Assembly (NCBI GenBank): GCA_017470145.1
Contig: JAFUFB010000003.1
Coordinates: 124,001-188,000, forward strand
Length of the DNA: 64,000 bases
Source of the DNA: Clostridia bacterium
GTDB lineage: Bacteria; Bacillota; Clostridia; Christensenellales; Aristaeellaceae
Direction of reading: 5' to 3'
The notes beneath the pieces were generated by a model. The model saw only the letters and a program-made list of their open reading frames with translations. It ran no database searches and was not told the origin of the DNA. Made by a program: the position numbers and the translations under genes. Shown in pieces: positions 16,418 to 26,263 of this stretch. Positions within the stretch are counted from its first letter, which is position 1, and each line of letters opens with the position of its first letter.

Positions 16418-17656
16418 ATGAAACGGATTGTTTGCATTGTGCTGAGCCTTGCGCTGCTGCTCTCCTGCCTGAGCTTCGCCGCAGCGGAAGAGAAGAAGAC
16501 CCTGACGGTCTGGATTCCCCAGTACCAGTTTGGCGACGGCATCTCCGACCAGGATTTCTGGGACGGCGTGTTTGATCCCTTCGAAGAGGAAAACAACGTG
16601 GAAGTCAAGGTGGAGATCCTCTCCTGGAGCGATTATAATACCACCATCTATACTGGCCTGCTGAACAACGACGGCCCGGACGTGGTCTATGTGACGGATA
16701 ACTATGACCTGGTGCAGGCGGACCTGCTGCTGGGCCTGGACAGCTATCTGACCGACGAAGAGAAGGATAACTACCTGCTGTGGGCCACCGGCCCCGTCAA
16801 CGCTGCGGGCGAGCATGTCATCGTCCCCATGGATGACGGCGTGGCCATGGGCTTTGTGAACAAGGATATCCTGGCGGAAGCCGGCATCGAAGCCTTCCCC
16901 GAAGAGTGGGACGCCTTCATCGAGGCCTGCAAGACCGTGCAGGAAAAGACGGGCAAGCAGGGCTTCCTGCAGAACTGGGGCGCCACCACCGGTACCAGCG
17001 CGCTGATGCTGGCCTTCTGGCCCTATTACTTCCAGGCGGGCGGCACCATGCTGGACGAGAATGGCGAAATCGCCATCAACAACGAAGCGGGCCTGCAGAC
17101 GCTGGAATTCCTGAAGAAGTTCGCGGATGAGGGCATCTTCGACGAGACCATCGTCTCCGAGGGCGAATCCATCGACAAATTCGCCGCGGGCGAAGTTGCC
17201 TTTGTGGTGGCGGACCTGAACAAGGGCAACACCTTCACCAACAACGGTGTGAACTGGGAATACTTCTTCTCCCTGAAGGGCCCGGCGGGCTATGGCGCCC
17301 GGACGGCTACCGACTCCTTCGCCGTGGCTTCCAAGGCCAAGGAACGGGGCAACGAAGAGCTGGCCGTGAAGGCCCTGACCCTGGTGACCTCCGGCGCGGT
17401 GATGGATCGCTTCCACTCCGAAGTGTTCTACCTGCCCCCCTTCACCAAGGACGCCACCTACACCCAGAACGAAGCCTACACCGCTCTGACTTCTGAGCAC
17501 ATCGACGATGTGTACGTGGTCAGCGAATTCGAGGGTAAGGCTTCCTTCGAGAAGGAGCTGCAGGCCAACATCCAGATGATGTTCATGGGCGACCTGACTC
17601 CTCAGGAAGTGCTGGACAACACCATGACCTACTACGCGGAACAGATTAAGCAGTAA
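16418..17656 (+). CDS. Secreted sugar-binding protein, family 1 (MalE/UgpB type)
   Basis: A 412-residue binding protein for the MalFG-type permeases downstream. Signal peptide MKRIVCIVLSLALLLSCLSF then AAAEE; LLSC is a weak lipobox candidate, but the SFAAAEE cleavage region matches the other secreted binding proteins of this window. The mature part starts LTVWIPQYQFGDG and has typical family-1 features (LLNNDGPDVVYVTDNYDL, VPMDDGVAMGFVNKDILAEA, KFAAGEVAFVVADL). ATG at 16418 is preceded by AAGGA; the ATG at 16406 lies inside that site. A strong stem-loop separates it from the permeases. Confidence 0.85.
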   Translation: MKRIVCIVLSLALLLSCLSFAAAEEKKTLTVWIPQYQFGDGISDQDFWDGVFDPFEEENNVEVKVEILSWSDYNTTIYTGLLNNDGPDVVYVTDNYDLVQADLLLGLDSYLTDEEKDNYLLWATGPVNAAGEHVIVPMDDGVAMGFVNKDILAEAGIEAFPEEWDAFIEACKTVQEKTGKQGFLQNWGATTGTSALMLAFWPYYFQAGGTMLDENGEIAINNEAGLQTLEFLKKFADEGIFDETIVSEGESIDKFAAGEVAFVVADLNKGNTFTNNGVNWEYFFSLKGPAGYGARTATDSFAVASKAKERGNEELAVKALTLVTSGAVMDRFHSEVFYLPPFTKDATYTQNEAYTALTSEHIDDVYVVSEFEGKASFEKELQANIQMMFMGDLTPQEVLDNTMTYYAEQIKQ

Positions 17657-17666
17657 GGCTTTTTCC

Positions 17667-17702
17667 GGGCTCCGGCGGCAGCGCCCGCCGGAGCCCATTT
17701 TA
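17667..17702 (+). other. Intercistronic stem-loop after the binding-protein gene
   Basis: GGGCTCCGGCGG (17667-17678) pairs perfectly with CCGCCGGAGCCC (17685-17696), followed only by ATTTTAT. It may be a partial terminator or mRNA stabiliser giving more binding protein than permease. Confidence 0.7.
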
Positions 17703-17724
17703 TCAAGGAAGGAATTTTCCAGAC

Positions 17725-18636
17725 ATGACAACCATCGCCGCGAAACCGAGAAAGCGAATGAGCCCCCGAACCCGCCGACAGATTCTGGTGGGAATTTTGT
17801 TCATCCTGCCCAGCTTTGTGCTGATGATGACCTTTAACGTGGTGCCCATCTTCCTTTCCCTGTTCTATTCCTTTACGAAGTACAACATGGCCTCCCCGCC
17901 GCAATGGATCGGGCTGGATAACTATGCCCGGCTGTTTTCCAATCGGGTGCTGACGGAGTCCCTAAGCAACACGGTGCGCTATGTGCTGATCACCGTGCCA
18001 GCCCAGACGGTGCTCTCCCTGCTACTGGCGGTGTTCATCGCGGAGCATATGAAGAACCGATACGGCTCCCTCATGCGCAGCGTTATCTTCATCCCGGTCA
18101 TCGTCAGCCTCATCGCCTCCGCCACGGTATGGAACATCATGTACCAGCCCAAGGGCGGGCTCATTAACCAGGTGATCGAGGCTTTCGGCGGCAAGGCGGT
18201 CAACTTCCTGGGAAAGAAGGCTTCCGCCCTGCCCAGCGTGGCGGTGGTGGCCATTTGGAAGAACACGGGATACTACATGGTGATCTATTACGCCGGGGTG
18301 ATGAATGTTTCCGCCGATGTGCGGGAGGCCGCCATCGTGGATGGGGCCACGCCGCTGAAACGGTTCTGGTATATTACCCTGCCGATCCTGAAGCCTATTA
18401 CCTACATGATCGTGACCCTGGGAATCATCGGCTCCTTCCAGGTGTTCGATTTGGTATACAAGATGACGGGGGGCGGGCCCGGCCGGGCGACCTATACCGT
18501 GGCGTATGTGATTTATACCTTCGCCTTCCAGGATAAGAACTTCGGTTACGCCAGCGCGGTGGCCATCTGCCTGCTGATCGTGATCCTGCTGATCCATCTG
18601 GTTCAGACGACATTGTTTAAGGAGAAGGACGCATGA
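17725..18636 (+). CDS. Sugar ABC transporter permease, MalF/UgpA type
   Basis: A 303-residue CUT1 permease: basic start, helix ILVGILFILPSFVLMMTF, about six helices and the EAA loop EAAIVDGATPLKRFWYITLP. The segment YKMTGGGPGRATYTVAYVIY before the last helix is characteristic of UgpA/MalF-like sugar permeases. The gene overlaps the next permease by 4 nt (ATGA). No ATPase gene accompanies the importer. The substrate is unknown; MurNAc or GlcNAc-containing sugars are inferred from the flanking catabolic genes. Confidence 0.88.
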   Translation: MTTIAAKPRKRMSPRTRRQILVGILFILPSFVLMMTFNVVPIFLSLFYSFTKYNMASPPQWIGLDNYARLFSNRVLTESLSNTVRYVLITVPAQTVLSLLLAVFIAEHMKNRYGSLMRSVIFIPVIVSLIASATVWNIMYQPKGGLINQVIEAFGGKAVNFLGKKASALPSVAVVAIWKNTGYYMVIYYAGVMNVSADVREAAIVDGATPLKRFWYITLPILKPITYMIVTLGIIGSFQVFDLVYKMTGGGPGRATYTVAYVIYTFAFQDKNFGYASAVAICLLIVILLIHLVQTTLFKEKDA

Positions 18637-19454
18637 AAAAGAAAAAGCGGATTTCTCCCTGGGTGGGATTGGGCATCGTGCTGGTTACCTTCTTCGCGGT
18701 GCTGTGCCTGCTGCCGCTGATCTATATGGTGGCGGTGTCCTTTACGGACTCCGAATCGCTGTACATCAAGCTGAAGGACCTGCGGCCCAGCTTTTACAAC
18801 TATTGGTACGCCATCGTGAAGCGGGATTTCGGTACGGCGCTGAAAAACAGCATCATCACCGTAGTGGGCTCCTGCCTGCTGGTGGATATCGTTTCTGCCA
18901 TGGCGGCCTATGGCTTCGAGAAAAAGCCGGTGCCTCATAAGGAGGCCCTGTTCCAGGGATACCTGGCCACCATGATGATCCCCGGGCAGGTGGTGCTGAT
19001 TCCCATGTTCGTCATGATCAACCGGGTCGGGCTGACCAACACCTACGCCGCCCTGATTCTGCCCATGGTGGGCGCCTTTGGCATCTTCCTCATGCGTCAG
19101 TTCATGGTGGCGGTGCCCAACGAGCTGCTGGAGGCGGCGGAGATCGACGGCTGTGGCGAGGTGCGGCGGTTCGTCTCCATTGCCTTGCCCCTGGTGCAGC
19201 CGGCACTGGTGACCCTGACCATCTTTACCTTCAACGCGGCCTGGAACAACTTCCTGTGGCCGCTGATCATCAACACCCGCAGCGAGATGCGGGTGCTGCC
19301 GGTGACCATGTCCACCCTGGCCAGCAATTCCACGACGAATTACGGCATGGTGATGGCCGGGGCGACACTGACCTTCCTGTTTCCCTTCGTGCTGTATATC
19401 TTCCTGCAGAAGCAGTTCGTGGAGGGCATCGCCCTGGGTGGCGTGAAGGGATGA
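18633..19454 (+). CDS. Sugar ABC transporter permease, MalG/UgpE type
   Basis: A 273-residue CUT1 permease, partner of the preceding one and translationally coupled by a 4-nt overlap. About six helices are seen, the EAA loop reads EAAEIDGCGEVRRFVSIALP, and it ends FLQKQFVEGIALGGVKG, the normal C-terminus of the class. It closes the second importer; only a weak palindrome (ATATGAC/GTCATAT) follows and the guaB promoter comes next. Confidence 0.88.
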   Translation: MKKKKRISPWVGLGIVLVTFFAVLCLLPLIYMVAVSFTDSESLYIKLKDLRPSFYNYWYAIVKRDFGTALKNSIITVVGSCLLVDIVSAMAAYGFEKKPVPHKEALFQGYLATMMIPGQVVLIPMFVMINRVGLTNTYAALILPMVGAFGIFLMRQFMVAVPNELLEAAEIDGCGEVRRFVSIALPLVQPALVTLTIFTFNAAWNNFLWPLIINTRSEMRVLPVTMSTLASNSTTNYGMVMAGATLTFLFPFVLYIFLQKQFVEGIALGGVKG

Positions 19455-19495
19455 AATATGACGGGAATGTCATATAGATTTAACATCATTGTAAT

Positions 19496-19525
19496 TTGAC
19501 AAGGGACGTGGACTTTTGATAACAT
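19496..19525 (+). promoter_or_regulatory. Promoter for guaB
   Basis: TTGACA (19496-19501) with a -10 region in TGATAACAT (19517-19525); best fits are GATAAC or TAACAT with spacers of 16-18 bp. No purine-riboswitch-like structure is evident in the short leader. Confidence 0.5.
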
Positions 19526-19537
19526 ATCCGACAATAA

Positions 19538-21019
<1,482 letters not shown>

Positions 21020-21025
21020 ATCTTT

Positions 21026-21059
21026 TATTCCCCTCCCTGCCCGGGAGGGGAATACTTTT
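21026..21059 (+). terminator. guaB terminator 1
   Basis: TATTCCCCTCCC (21026-21037) pairs perfectly with GGGAGGGGAATA (21043-21054), followed by CTTTT. Confidence 0.8.
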
Positions 21060-21060
21060 G

Positions 21061-21096
21061 GGAGAGAAGGCACCTAACTATAGCCGTGGCAATTAA
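21061..21096 (+). pseudogene. Duplicated 3' tail of guaB
   Basis: One frame reads GEKAPNYSRGN-stop, matching the guaB ending [14 protein letters not shown]; about 25 of 30 nucleotides match the true tail. No start codon or upstream coding sequence is present. It sits between two similar terminators, so a unit of gene tail plus terminator appears to have been duplicated or left by recombination with a diverged guaB copy. Confidence 0.65.
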
Positions 21097-21132
21097 GCAA
21101 ATCCCCCTCCCTTCCGGGAGGGGGATTTGCTT
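21095..21132. terminator. guaB terminator 2, bidirectional
   Basis: AAGCAAATCCCCCTCCC (21095-21111) and GGGAGGGGGATTTGCTT (21116-21132) form a perfect 17-bp stem with TTCC loop. It overlaps the stop codon of the converging minus-strand gene and can serve both directions. Confidence 0.85.
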
Positions 21133-21754
21133 ACTCCTGCAGCATATCTTCGCAGAAGATTTTTAGGAATTGGAGCACATTGTCGTCGTTGCCATTGGTG
21201 ACCAGCACGGCAAGGTATCCATTCTCTACCATGGTCAGCTTTTCCAGGCCAGGGAGCTTGGCGATAGGAATGCCGAAGAGATGGCTTTCTCCGGTGTCCG
21301 AATCCCGCCGCCAGCCGGATTGCAGGCTGATGTCCCGCTCCGTGAAGAGGGAAGTGAGCTCCTCTTCCTCTTCCAGGGGCAGCCAGGCGCCAGAGGTGGC
21401 CAGGGAGACGAACTGATCCCGGGGCAGGAGATACACATCCCCTTCGCCTGCGGCCACGTAGGTGGAAAGCTGCATGGGCCCATAGGTGGCGTCCGTGGCC
21501 AGCAGCAGGGCGTTCATCTCCTCCATGTCCGGCATCTGTTCTTCCTGAACCCGGGCCATGTAGGCGTTCAGCTCGGCTTCGTTTCCATATCCATAGATAT
21601 ATAGGCTGACCTTTTTGCTCTCCGGGGAGCGGTAGGCGGTGACGGTGAAATACAGATTTACCAGCAGCGTCCCCAGGATAATCAGCAGGGCATATTTCCA
21701 CCAGGAATAGGTAAGGTGCTGGCGGAGGGTTTGCTTGTTGACGGGTGTCTTCAT
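21131..21754 (-). CDS. Membrane-anchored hypothetical protein
   Basis: A 207-residue protein with one N-terminal membrane helix (WWKYALLIILGTLLVNLYFTV) and an extracytoplasmic domain of about 170 residues. The domain has features that recall extracellular solute-binding proteins (EGDVYLLPRDQFVSLATSGA, then ESHLFGIPIAKLPGL), but no family is assigned. ATG at 21754 is preceded by GAGG at 11 nt; a TTG at 21763 is too near that site. It converges on guaB and diverges from the nucleotide kinase gene. Function unknown. Confidence 0.65.
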   Translation of the reverse strand: MKTPVNKQTLRQHLTYSWWKYALLIILGTLLVNLYFTVTAYRSPESKKVSLYIYGYGNEAELNAYMARVQEEQMPDMEEMNALLLATDATYGPMQLSTYVAAGEGDVYLLPRDQFVSLATSGAWLPLEEEEELTSLFTERDISLQSGWRRDSDTGESHLFGIPIAKLPGLEKLTMVENGYLAVLVTNGNDDNVLQFLKIFCEDMLQE

Positions 21755-21902
21755 AAGCGTCAAAACCTCGGTTCTTTCTCGAATGTGCTGAAATGGATAT
21801 ACGCAAAAGCATCAAACAAAATCTACTCACATAGCGCTTCCTCCTCCAAGGAAAAAGCTACGGGAAGCAGTGTACCAAAAAAAGGAAAAAAAGGCAAGAA
21901 TC

Positions 21903-21932
21903 TTGACGGAATTCTACATCCTGTGGTATACT
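21903..21932 (+). promoter_or_regulatory. Promoter for the cytidylate-kinase-like gene
   Basis: TTGACG (21903-21908) and TATACT (21927-21932) with an 18-bp spacer. Confidence 0.55.
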
Positions 21933-21986
21933 TTTTCCGACGGGAGGCCATAGGGGCGAATAATTTCATAAGGAGGGATTTTGTTT

Positions 21987-22637
21987 ATGGCAAACACGAT
22001 CATCACCGTAGGACGGCAGTATGGTTCCGGTGGGCGTTATGTGGCCCGGCTGCTGGCGGAGAAATTGAACATTCCTTTTTATGACAAGGAGCTGCTGGCC
22101 GAGGTGGCCAAGGACAGCGGCATCTGCCAGGATCTGCTGGAGGAGCACGACGAGAAGAACACGCGGAATTTCCTTTTCTCCATGATGAGCGGGACGCAGA
22201 CGGTAGGGGATGCCTCAGCCATGTATCTGGACATGCCGCTGAATCACCGGATTTTCCTGGCCCAATTTGACACCATCCGCCGCATCGCTGGCGAGGGTCC
22301 CTGCGTCATCGTGGGCCGCTGCGCCGATTATGTGCTGCGGGATCAGGGGAACGTGCTGAACGTGTTCATTAAGGCGGACAAGGAGGAGCGGGTGCGCCGC
22401 ATTGTGGAATACTATGGCGCCGACCCCATCAAGGCGGAGGAACAATTGAAAAAGGCGGACAAGCAGCGGGCCTCCTACTATAATTATTATGCCACGGGGA
22501 CCTGGGGCGACGTCAACAACTACGACCTGTGCGTGGATACCGGCGCTTTGGGCGTTACCGGAGCGGTTGAGCTGATCGCGACCTGTGTGTCCCTGCGGGA
22601 GAAGAAAGCCGAACTGAAGGATCCGGAAGCATGGTAA
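21987..22637 (+). CDS. Cytidylate kinase-like P-loop protein (AAA_26)
   Basis: A 216-residue P-loop protein of the cytidylate-kinase-like family (PF13189). The nucleotide loop reads ITVGRQYGSGGRYVARLLAE; PFYDKELLAEVAKDSG and VIVGRCADYVLRD are family hallmarks, and the later RASYYNYYATGTWGD corresponds to the lid region. These proteins are common in Clostridia, and their true substrate is usually unproven. ATG at 21987 has AAGGAGG upstream. Its last 7 nt overlap the next gene, so the two are coupled. Confidence 0.8.
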   Translation: MANTIITVGRQYGSGGRYVARLLAEKLNIPFYDKELLAEVAKDSGICQDLLEEHDEKNTRNFLFSMMSGTQTVGDASAMYLDMPLNHRIFLAQFDTIRRIAGEGPCVIVGRCADYVLRDQGNVLNVFIKADKEERVRRIVEYYGADPIKAEEQLKKADKQRASYYNYYATGTWGDVNNYDLCVDTGALGVTGAVELIATCVSLREKKAELKDPEAW

Positions 22638-23371
22638 GACGGGGAATCCTTTGCCTGGCGGCGCTCTGGCTGGTATTCATGGTCAACGCCGCCCAGGCGG
22701 ATATTCATTGGCCGGAAAACACGGAGGGCCAGCGGATATTGAAAAGCTACGTGGAAACGGCGAATCGCTTCCTGATCGAGCAGGGGGAGCCGGGGGTCAA
22801 CAGCCTGTTTGAGGCCTACGCCAGTTTTGAGGTTTTGGGGATTACGGACTTGCCAGAGGCGGAGACGCCGGAGAAGGTGGAGATTACGGCTCAGCTTTTT
22901 GCCTCCAGCATCAACAGCCTGGAGGTGCGGGTCAGCGATTTGAGCCGCTTCCCCAGGATTGCAGCCTCCTTTCTGCAGGCTTTGGCGCCGGAGACCACAA
23001 CTCGGGAGGAGGCCCTGAAGGTGCCTACTCAGCGGATGCAAAAGGCGGCGAAGAATCCAGAAAATTCCTTTGAGGATCAGGTGGAGGTTCTGAATGGCAC
23101 AGTGCCCTATGTTTATTATGCCTATTATCCCAATCAGTATCGGGACGGGGTCAACTGGATACAGATGACCATCATCTTCCCGCTGGAAGGGTACTGGGAT
23201 GGCCTGGGCGTGCAGAGCGGGTCGGAGGCGACTCGAGGGCCGGATACCTATTCGGACCACAGCGAGGACTACGAGGGGTACGCCTCGGAGGATGATTACA
23301 CTCATTATGAAATCTTCCTCACGGCGACGCCGGAACCTGACTCTGCCGCCGCAGAATATGATTTTAGATAA
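22631..23371 (+). CDS. Secreted protein of unknown function
   Basis: A 246-residue protein with a signal peptide (MVRRGILCLAALWLVFMVNA, cleavage near AQA-DI). The mature part has no recognised domain; notable are VPYVYYAYYPNQYRDGVNWI in the middle and an acidic, Asp/Glu/Tyr-rich C-terminus. It overlaps the kinase-like gene by 7 nt and has AAGGA upstream of the ATG. Function unknown. Confidence 0.7.
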   Translation: MVRRGILCLAALWLVFMVNAAQADIHWPENTEGQRILKSYVETANRFLIEQGEPGVNSLFEAYASFEVLGITDLPEAETPEKVEITAQLFASSINSLEVRVSDLSRFPRIAASFLQALAPETTTREEALKVPTQRMQKAAKNPENSFEDQVEVLNGTVPYVYYAYYPNQYRDGVNWIQMTIIFPLEGYWDGLGVQSGSEATRGPDTYSDHSEDYEGYASEDDYTHYEIFLTATPEPDSAAAEYDFR

Positions 23372-23412
23372 TTTTCACATGTTGTTTCTTTGTTGTATTT
23401 TGACTCCTCCTC

Positions 23413-23441
23413 TTGAAGGATTTCACCTTTCTGGATACAAT
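23413..23441 (+). promoter_or_regulatory. Promoter for isocitrate dehydrogenase
   Basis: TTGAAG (23413-23418) and TACAAT (23436-23441) with a 17-bp spacer, about 50 bp ahead of the ATG. Confidence 0.55.
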
Positions 23442-23490
23442 ATCCCGTGGGTGGAATCCGATTTTTTTGTGTGTTTGAAGGAGAGTACCG

Positions 23491-24687
23491 ATGAGCAAGA
23501 TCCAAATGAAAACCCCCTTGGTGGAGATGGATGGCGACGAAATGACCCGCGTCCTGTGGAAGGACATTAAGGATTTACTGATTCTTCCCTTTGTGGATTT
23601 AAAGACGGAATATTATGATCTGGGCCTGAAGTATCGGGATGAGACGGAGGACCAGGTGACCATCGACAGCGCCAACGCGACGCTGAAATATGGCGTGGCG
23701 GTGAAATGTGCTACGATTACTCCCAACGCCCAGCGGGTGGAGGAATATCACCTGAAGCAGATGTGGAAGAGCCCCAATGGGACCATTCGGGCCATGCTGG
23801 ATGGCACAGTGTTTCGGGCGCCGATTCTGGTCAAGGGCGTGCGCCCCACGGTACGAACCTGGGAAGCGCCGATCACCATCGCCCGCCATGCCTATGGGGA
23901 TGTGTATAAGAACACGGAGGTTCGGATTCCTGGAGCCGGAAAGGCGGAAATCGTCTTCACCGGGGCGGACGGCCAGGAGATTCGACAGACCATCTTCGAC
24001 TTCCAGGGCCCGGGGGTGGTGCAGGGCATCCATAACCTGGACGCCAGCATTACCTCCTTTGCCCATGCTTGCTTCCAATACGCCTTGAGCGTGAAGCAGG
24101 ATCTGTGGTTCTCCACCAAGGATACCATCAGCAAGACCTATGACCACCGTTTTAAGGACATTTTCGCTGAGATCTATGAATCGGACTACAAAGCTGCCTT
24201 CGAGCAGGCAGGGATTGAGTATTTCTACACCCTGATTGATGACGCGGTGGCTCGGGTGGTTCGCAGCAAGGGCGGCTTCATCTGGGCCTGCAAGAACTAT
24301 GATGGGGACGTGATGAGCGACATGATCGCCACCGCCTTTGGCAGCTTGGCCATGATGACCAGCGTGCTGGTAAGCCCCACGGGCCAATTTGAGTACGAGG
24401 CGGCCCACGGCACTGTGACCCGGCACTATTATCGATACCTGAAGGGGGAGGAGACCAGCACCAATCCGGTGGCGACGATCTTCGCCTGGAGCGGCGCGCT
24501 GCGGAAGCGGGGCGAGCTGGACGGGCTGCCAGAGCTGCAGGATTTTGCAGATCGATTGGAGAAAGCGACCCTGGACACCATCAACGGCGGCATTATGACC
24601 AAGGATTTGGCGCTGCTGTACGAAGGAGAGGCCCAGGGGGTCAACAGCCGCCAGTTCCTGGAGGCGATCGCGGAAAAACTGAAATAA
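23491..24687 (+). CDS. icd: NADP-dependent isocitrate dehydrogenase
   Basis: This cytoplasmic enzyme decarboxylates isocitrate to 2-oxoglutarate, giving NADPH and the carbon skeleton for glutamate. The 398 residues match the eukaryote-like homodimeric NADP-IDH subgroup: [15 protein letters not shown] near the start, [40 protein letters not shown], the metal-binding [16 protein letters not shown], and the NADP-pocket motif [20 protein letters not shown] precedes the ATG. No citrate synthase or aconitase gene is adjacent. It has its own promoter and a strong terminator. Confidence 0.95.
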   Translation: MSKIQMKTPLVEMDGDEMTRVLWKDIKDLLILPFVDLKTEYYDLGLKYRDETEDQVTIDSANATLKYGVAVKCATITPNAQRVEEYHLKQMWKSPNGTIRAMLDGTVFRAPILVKGVRPTVRTWEAPITIARHAYGDVYKNTEVRIPGAGKAEIVFTGADGQEIRQTIFDFQGPGVVQGIHNLDASITSFAHACFQYALSVKQDLWFSTKDTISKTYDHRFKDIFAEIYESDYKAAFEQAGIEYFYTLIDDAVARVVRSKGGFIWACKNYDGDVMSDMIATAFGSLAMMTSVLVSPTGQFEYEAAHGTVTRHYYRYLKGEETSTNPVATIFAWSGALRKRGELDGLPELQDFADRLEKATLDTINGGIMTKDLALLYEGEAQGVNSRQFLEAIAEKLK

Positions 24688-24695
24688 TAAACTGG

Positions 24696-24736
24696 CTGCC
24701 GCTGGGGAGGGAAAATCTCCCCAGCGGCAGATTTGT
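24696..24736 (+). terminator. Rho-independent terminator of icd
   Basis: CTGCCGCTGGGGAG (24696-24709) pairs perfectly with CTCCCCAGCGGCAG (24717-24730), followed by ATTTGT. Confidence 0.75.
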
Positions 24737-24746
24737 GTCTAAATGA

Positions 24747-24775
24747 TTGCAATGAAAGGCATGGAATGGTATAAT
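24747..24775 (+). promoter_or_regulatory. Promoter for the CNNM/CorC-type gene
   Basis: TTGCAA (24747-24752) and TATAAT (24770-24775) with a 17-bp spacer. The roughly 115-nt leader opens with a GCCCGA/TCGGGC hairpin, but I could not match it to a known riboswitch. Confidence 0.6.
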
Positions 24776-24895
24776 CGTCTAGCCCGAGATCGGGCGGATG
24801 TGTTTGCCGTATCAGGATTTCGCAATCCCGCGGCGTGGAGTAAAGGGACGGTTGGCCCCCTTGCGGGGCGAAGAACGAAAGGATTTGATATTTCA

Positions 24896-26188
24896 ATGGG
24901 CCTATGGATCGCGCTGATCGTTTGTATCGCGCTTTCTGCCTTCTTTTCGGCCACGGAGACGGCCTTTTCCGCCTCCAGCCGGATTAAACTGAAAGCCATG
25001 GAAGGGGATCAGAAGCCCCGCGCGCAGCTGACGCTGCAATTGTTAGAAAAATACGATTCATTGCTGACCTCCGTGCTGGTGGGGAACAACGTGGTGAATA
25101 TCGCCGGCGCCTCCATCGCCACGATCCTCTTTACCCGCCTGTTGGACGGGGCGGAGGATCGGGGGGCCACCATCGCCTCCATTGTCATGACAGTGGTGAT
25201 TCTCTTTATGGGCGAGGTGGGGCCGAAAACCTTGGCGAAGCAGCAGCCGGAGCGCTTCGCCCTGGCGGTAACGCCGGTGATTCGCTTCCTGATGACCGTG
25301 CTGAAGCCGGTGGACTGGCTGTTTTCCCTCTGGCGGAGGCTGCTGTCCAAGCTGATCAAGGCGGAGCCGGAGGAGCCTCAGATTGAGGATGAGCTGATGA
25401 CCATGATCGATGAGGCCCAGACGGAGGGAGACCTGGAGGAGGAGGAAAGCGAGCTGCTTCGTTCCGCCATCGAGTTTAACGACCAGGACGCCTCCGACAT
25501 CATGACCCCTCGGGTGGACGTGACCGCGGTGGAGGACACCGCCAGCATGGAAGAGGTGGCGGAGATTTTCCGGACCACCTATTTCTCCCGCATCCCGGTA
25601 TATCATGAGGATCTGGATCACATCGTGGGTACCCTGCATGAAAAGGACTTCTACAAGATGTCCCACGAGGGCTGCCGGGAGATTACTCGCATCATGAAGG
25701 AGCCGGTTTTCGCCCCGGCGACGCTGCCCATCTCCAGCCTGCTGAAGCAATTCCGGGCCAGCAAGACCCATCAGATCATCCTGCTGGATGAATTCGGCGG
25801 GACGGACGGCATTGTGACCCTGGAGGACGTGCTGGAGGAGCTGGTGGGCGAGATTTACGACGAGCACGACGAGGTGCACGAGGAGATCGCTCAGCAGGAG
25901 GACGGCAGCTGGACCATCGATGGCGGCATGCAGCTGCAGGAGATGCTGGAGCAGTTCGAGATTGAAAACCCGGGCTACGATGCGGACACCGTCGGCGGCT
26001 GGGTAGGTGAAATGATCCAGAAGGTGCCGGAGAACGGGGACGCCTTCCAGGTAGGCGGATATCGATTCACCGTGGCGGAGATGGACGGCTTCCGGGTGAC
26101 GAAGGTCAGCGGGGAAAAGATTCCGGAGCTGGCGGAGGTCCCGGCGGAGGAAGGGCCGGAGAAGGCCCCGGAGGAGAAGACGGAGTAG
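24896..26188 (+). CDS. CNNM/HlyC-CorC family membrane protein
   Basis: A 430-residue protein with an N-terminal DUF21 membrane domain (FFSATETAFSASSRIKLKAM and three to four helices to about residue 140), two CBS domains (about 200-325; IMTPRVDVTAVEDTASMEEV and LLDEFGGTDGIVTLEDVLEE) and a C-terminal CorC_HlyC domain. Family members are Mg2+/Co2+ exporters or regulators of divalent-cation transport. ATG at 24896 was chosen because it gives the canonical N-terminus and has AAGGA upstream; the longer frame from 24743 covers promoter and leader. The extreme C-terminus is Glu/Pro-rich. Confidence 0.88.
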   Translation: MGLWIALIVCIALSAFFSATETAFSASSRIKLKAMEGDQKPRAQLTLQLLEKYDSLLTSVLVGNNVVNIAGASIATILFTRLLDGAEDRGATIASIVMTVVILFMGEVGPKTLAKQQPERFALAVTPVIRFLMTVLKPVDWLFSLWRRLLSKLIKAEPEEPQIEDELMTMIDEAQTEGDLEEEESELLRSAIEFNDQDASDIMTPRVDVTAVEDTASMEEVAEIFRTTYFSRIPVYHEDLDHIVGTLHEKDFYKMSHEGCREITRIMKEPVFAPATLPISSLLKQFRASKTHQIILLDEFGGTDGIVTLEDVLEELVGEIYDEHDEVHEEIAQQEDGSWTIDGGMQLQEMLEQFEIENPGYDADTVGGWVGEMIQKVPENGDAFQVGGYRFTVAEMDGFRVTKVSGEKIPELAEVPAEEGPEKAPEEKTE

Positions 26189-26263
26189 GGATTTCCAACC
26201 GTGCCCAGGCGTGGAAGGCAGCATAGAGAAAAATGGAAGTTTGAATCGGGGAGGGGAAAACAG

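Noticed and set aside
24743..24895. N-terminal extension of the CNNM/CorC-type protein
   Set aside because: It overlaps the -35/-10 promoter and leader; the family N-terminus begins at 24896, which has a ribosome site.
24776..24895. Possible metal riboswitch ahead of the CorC-type gene
   Set aside because: Only one small hairpin could be drawn and no known riboswitch core was recognised.
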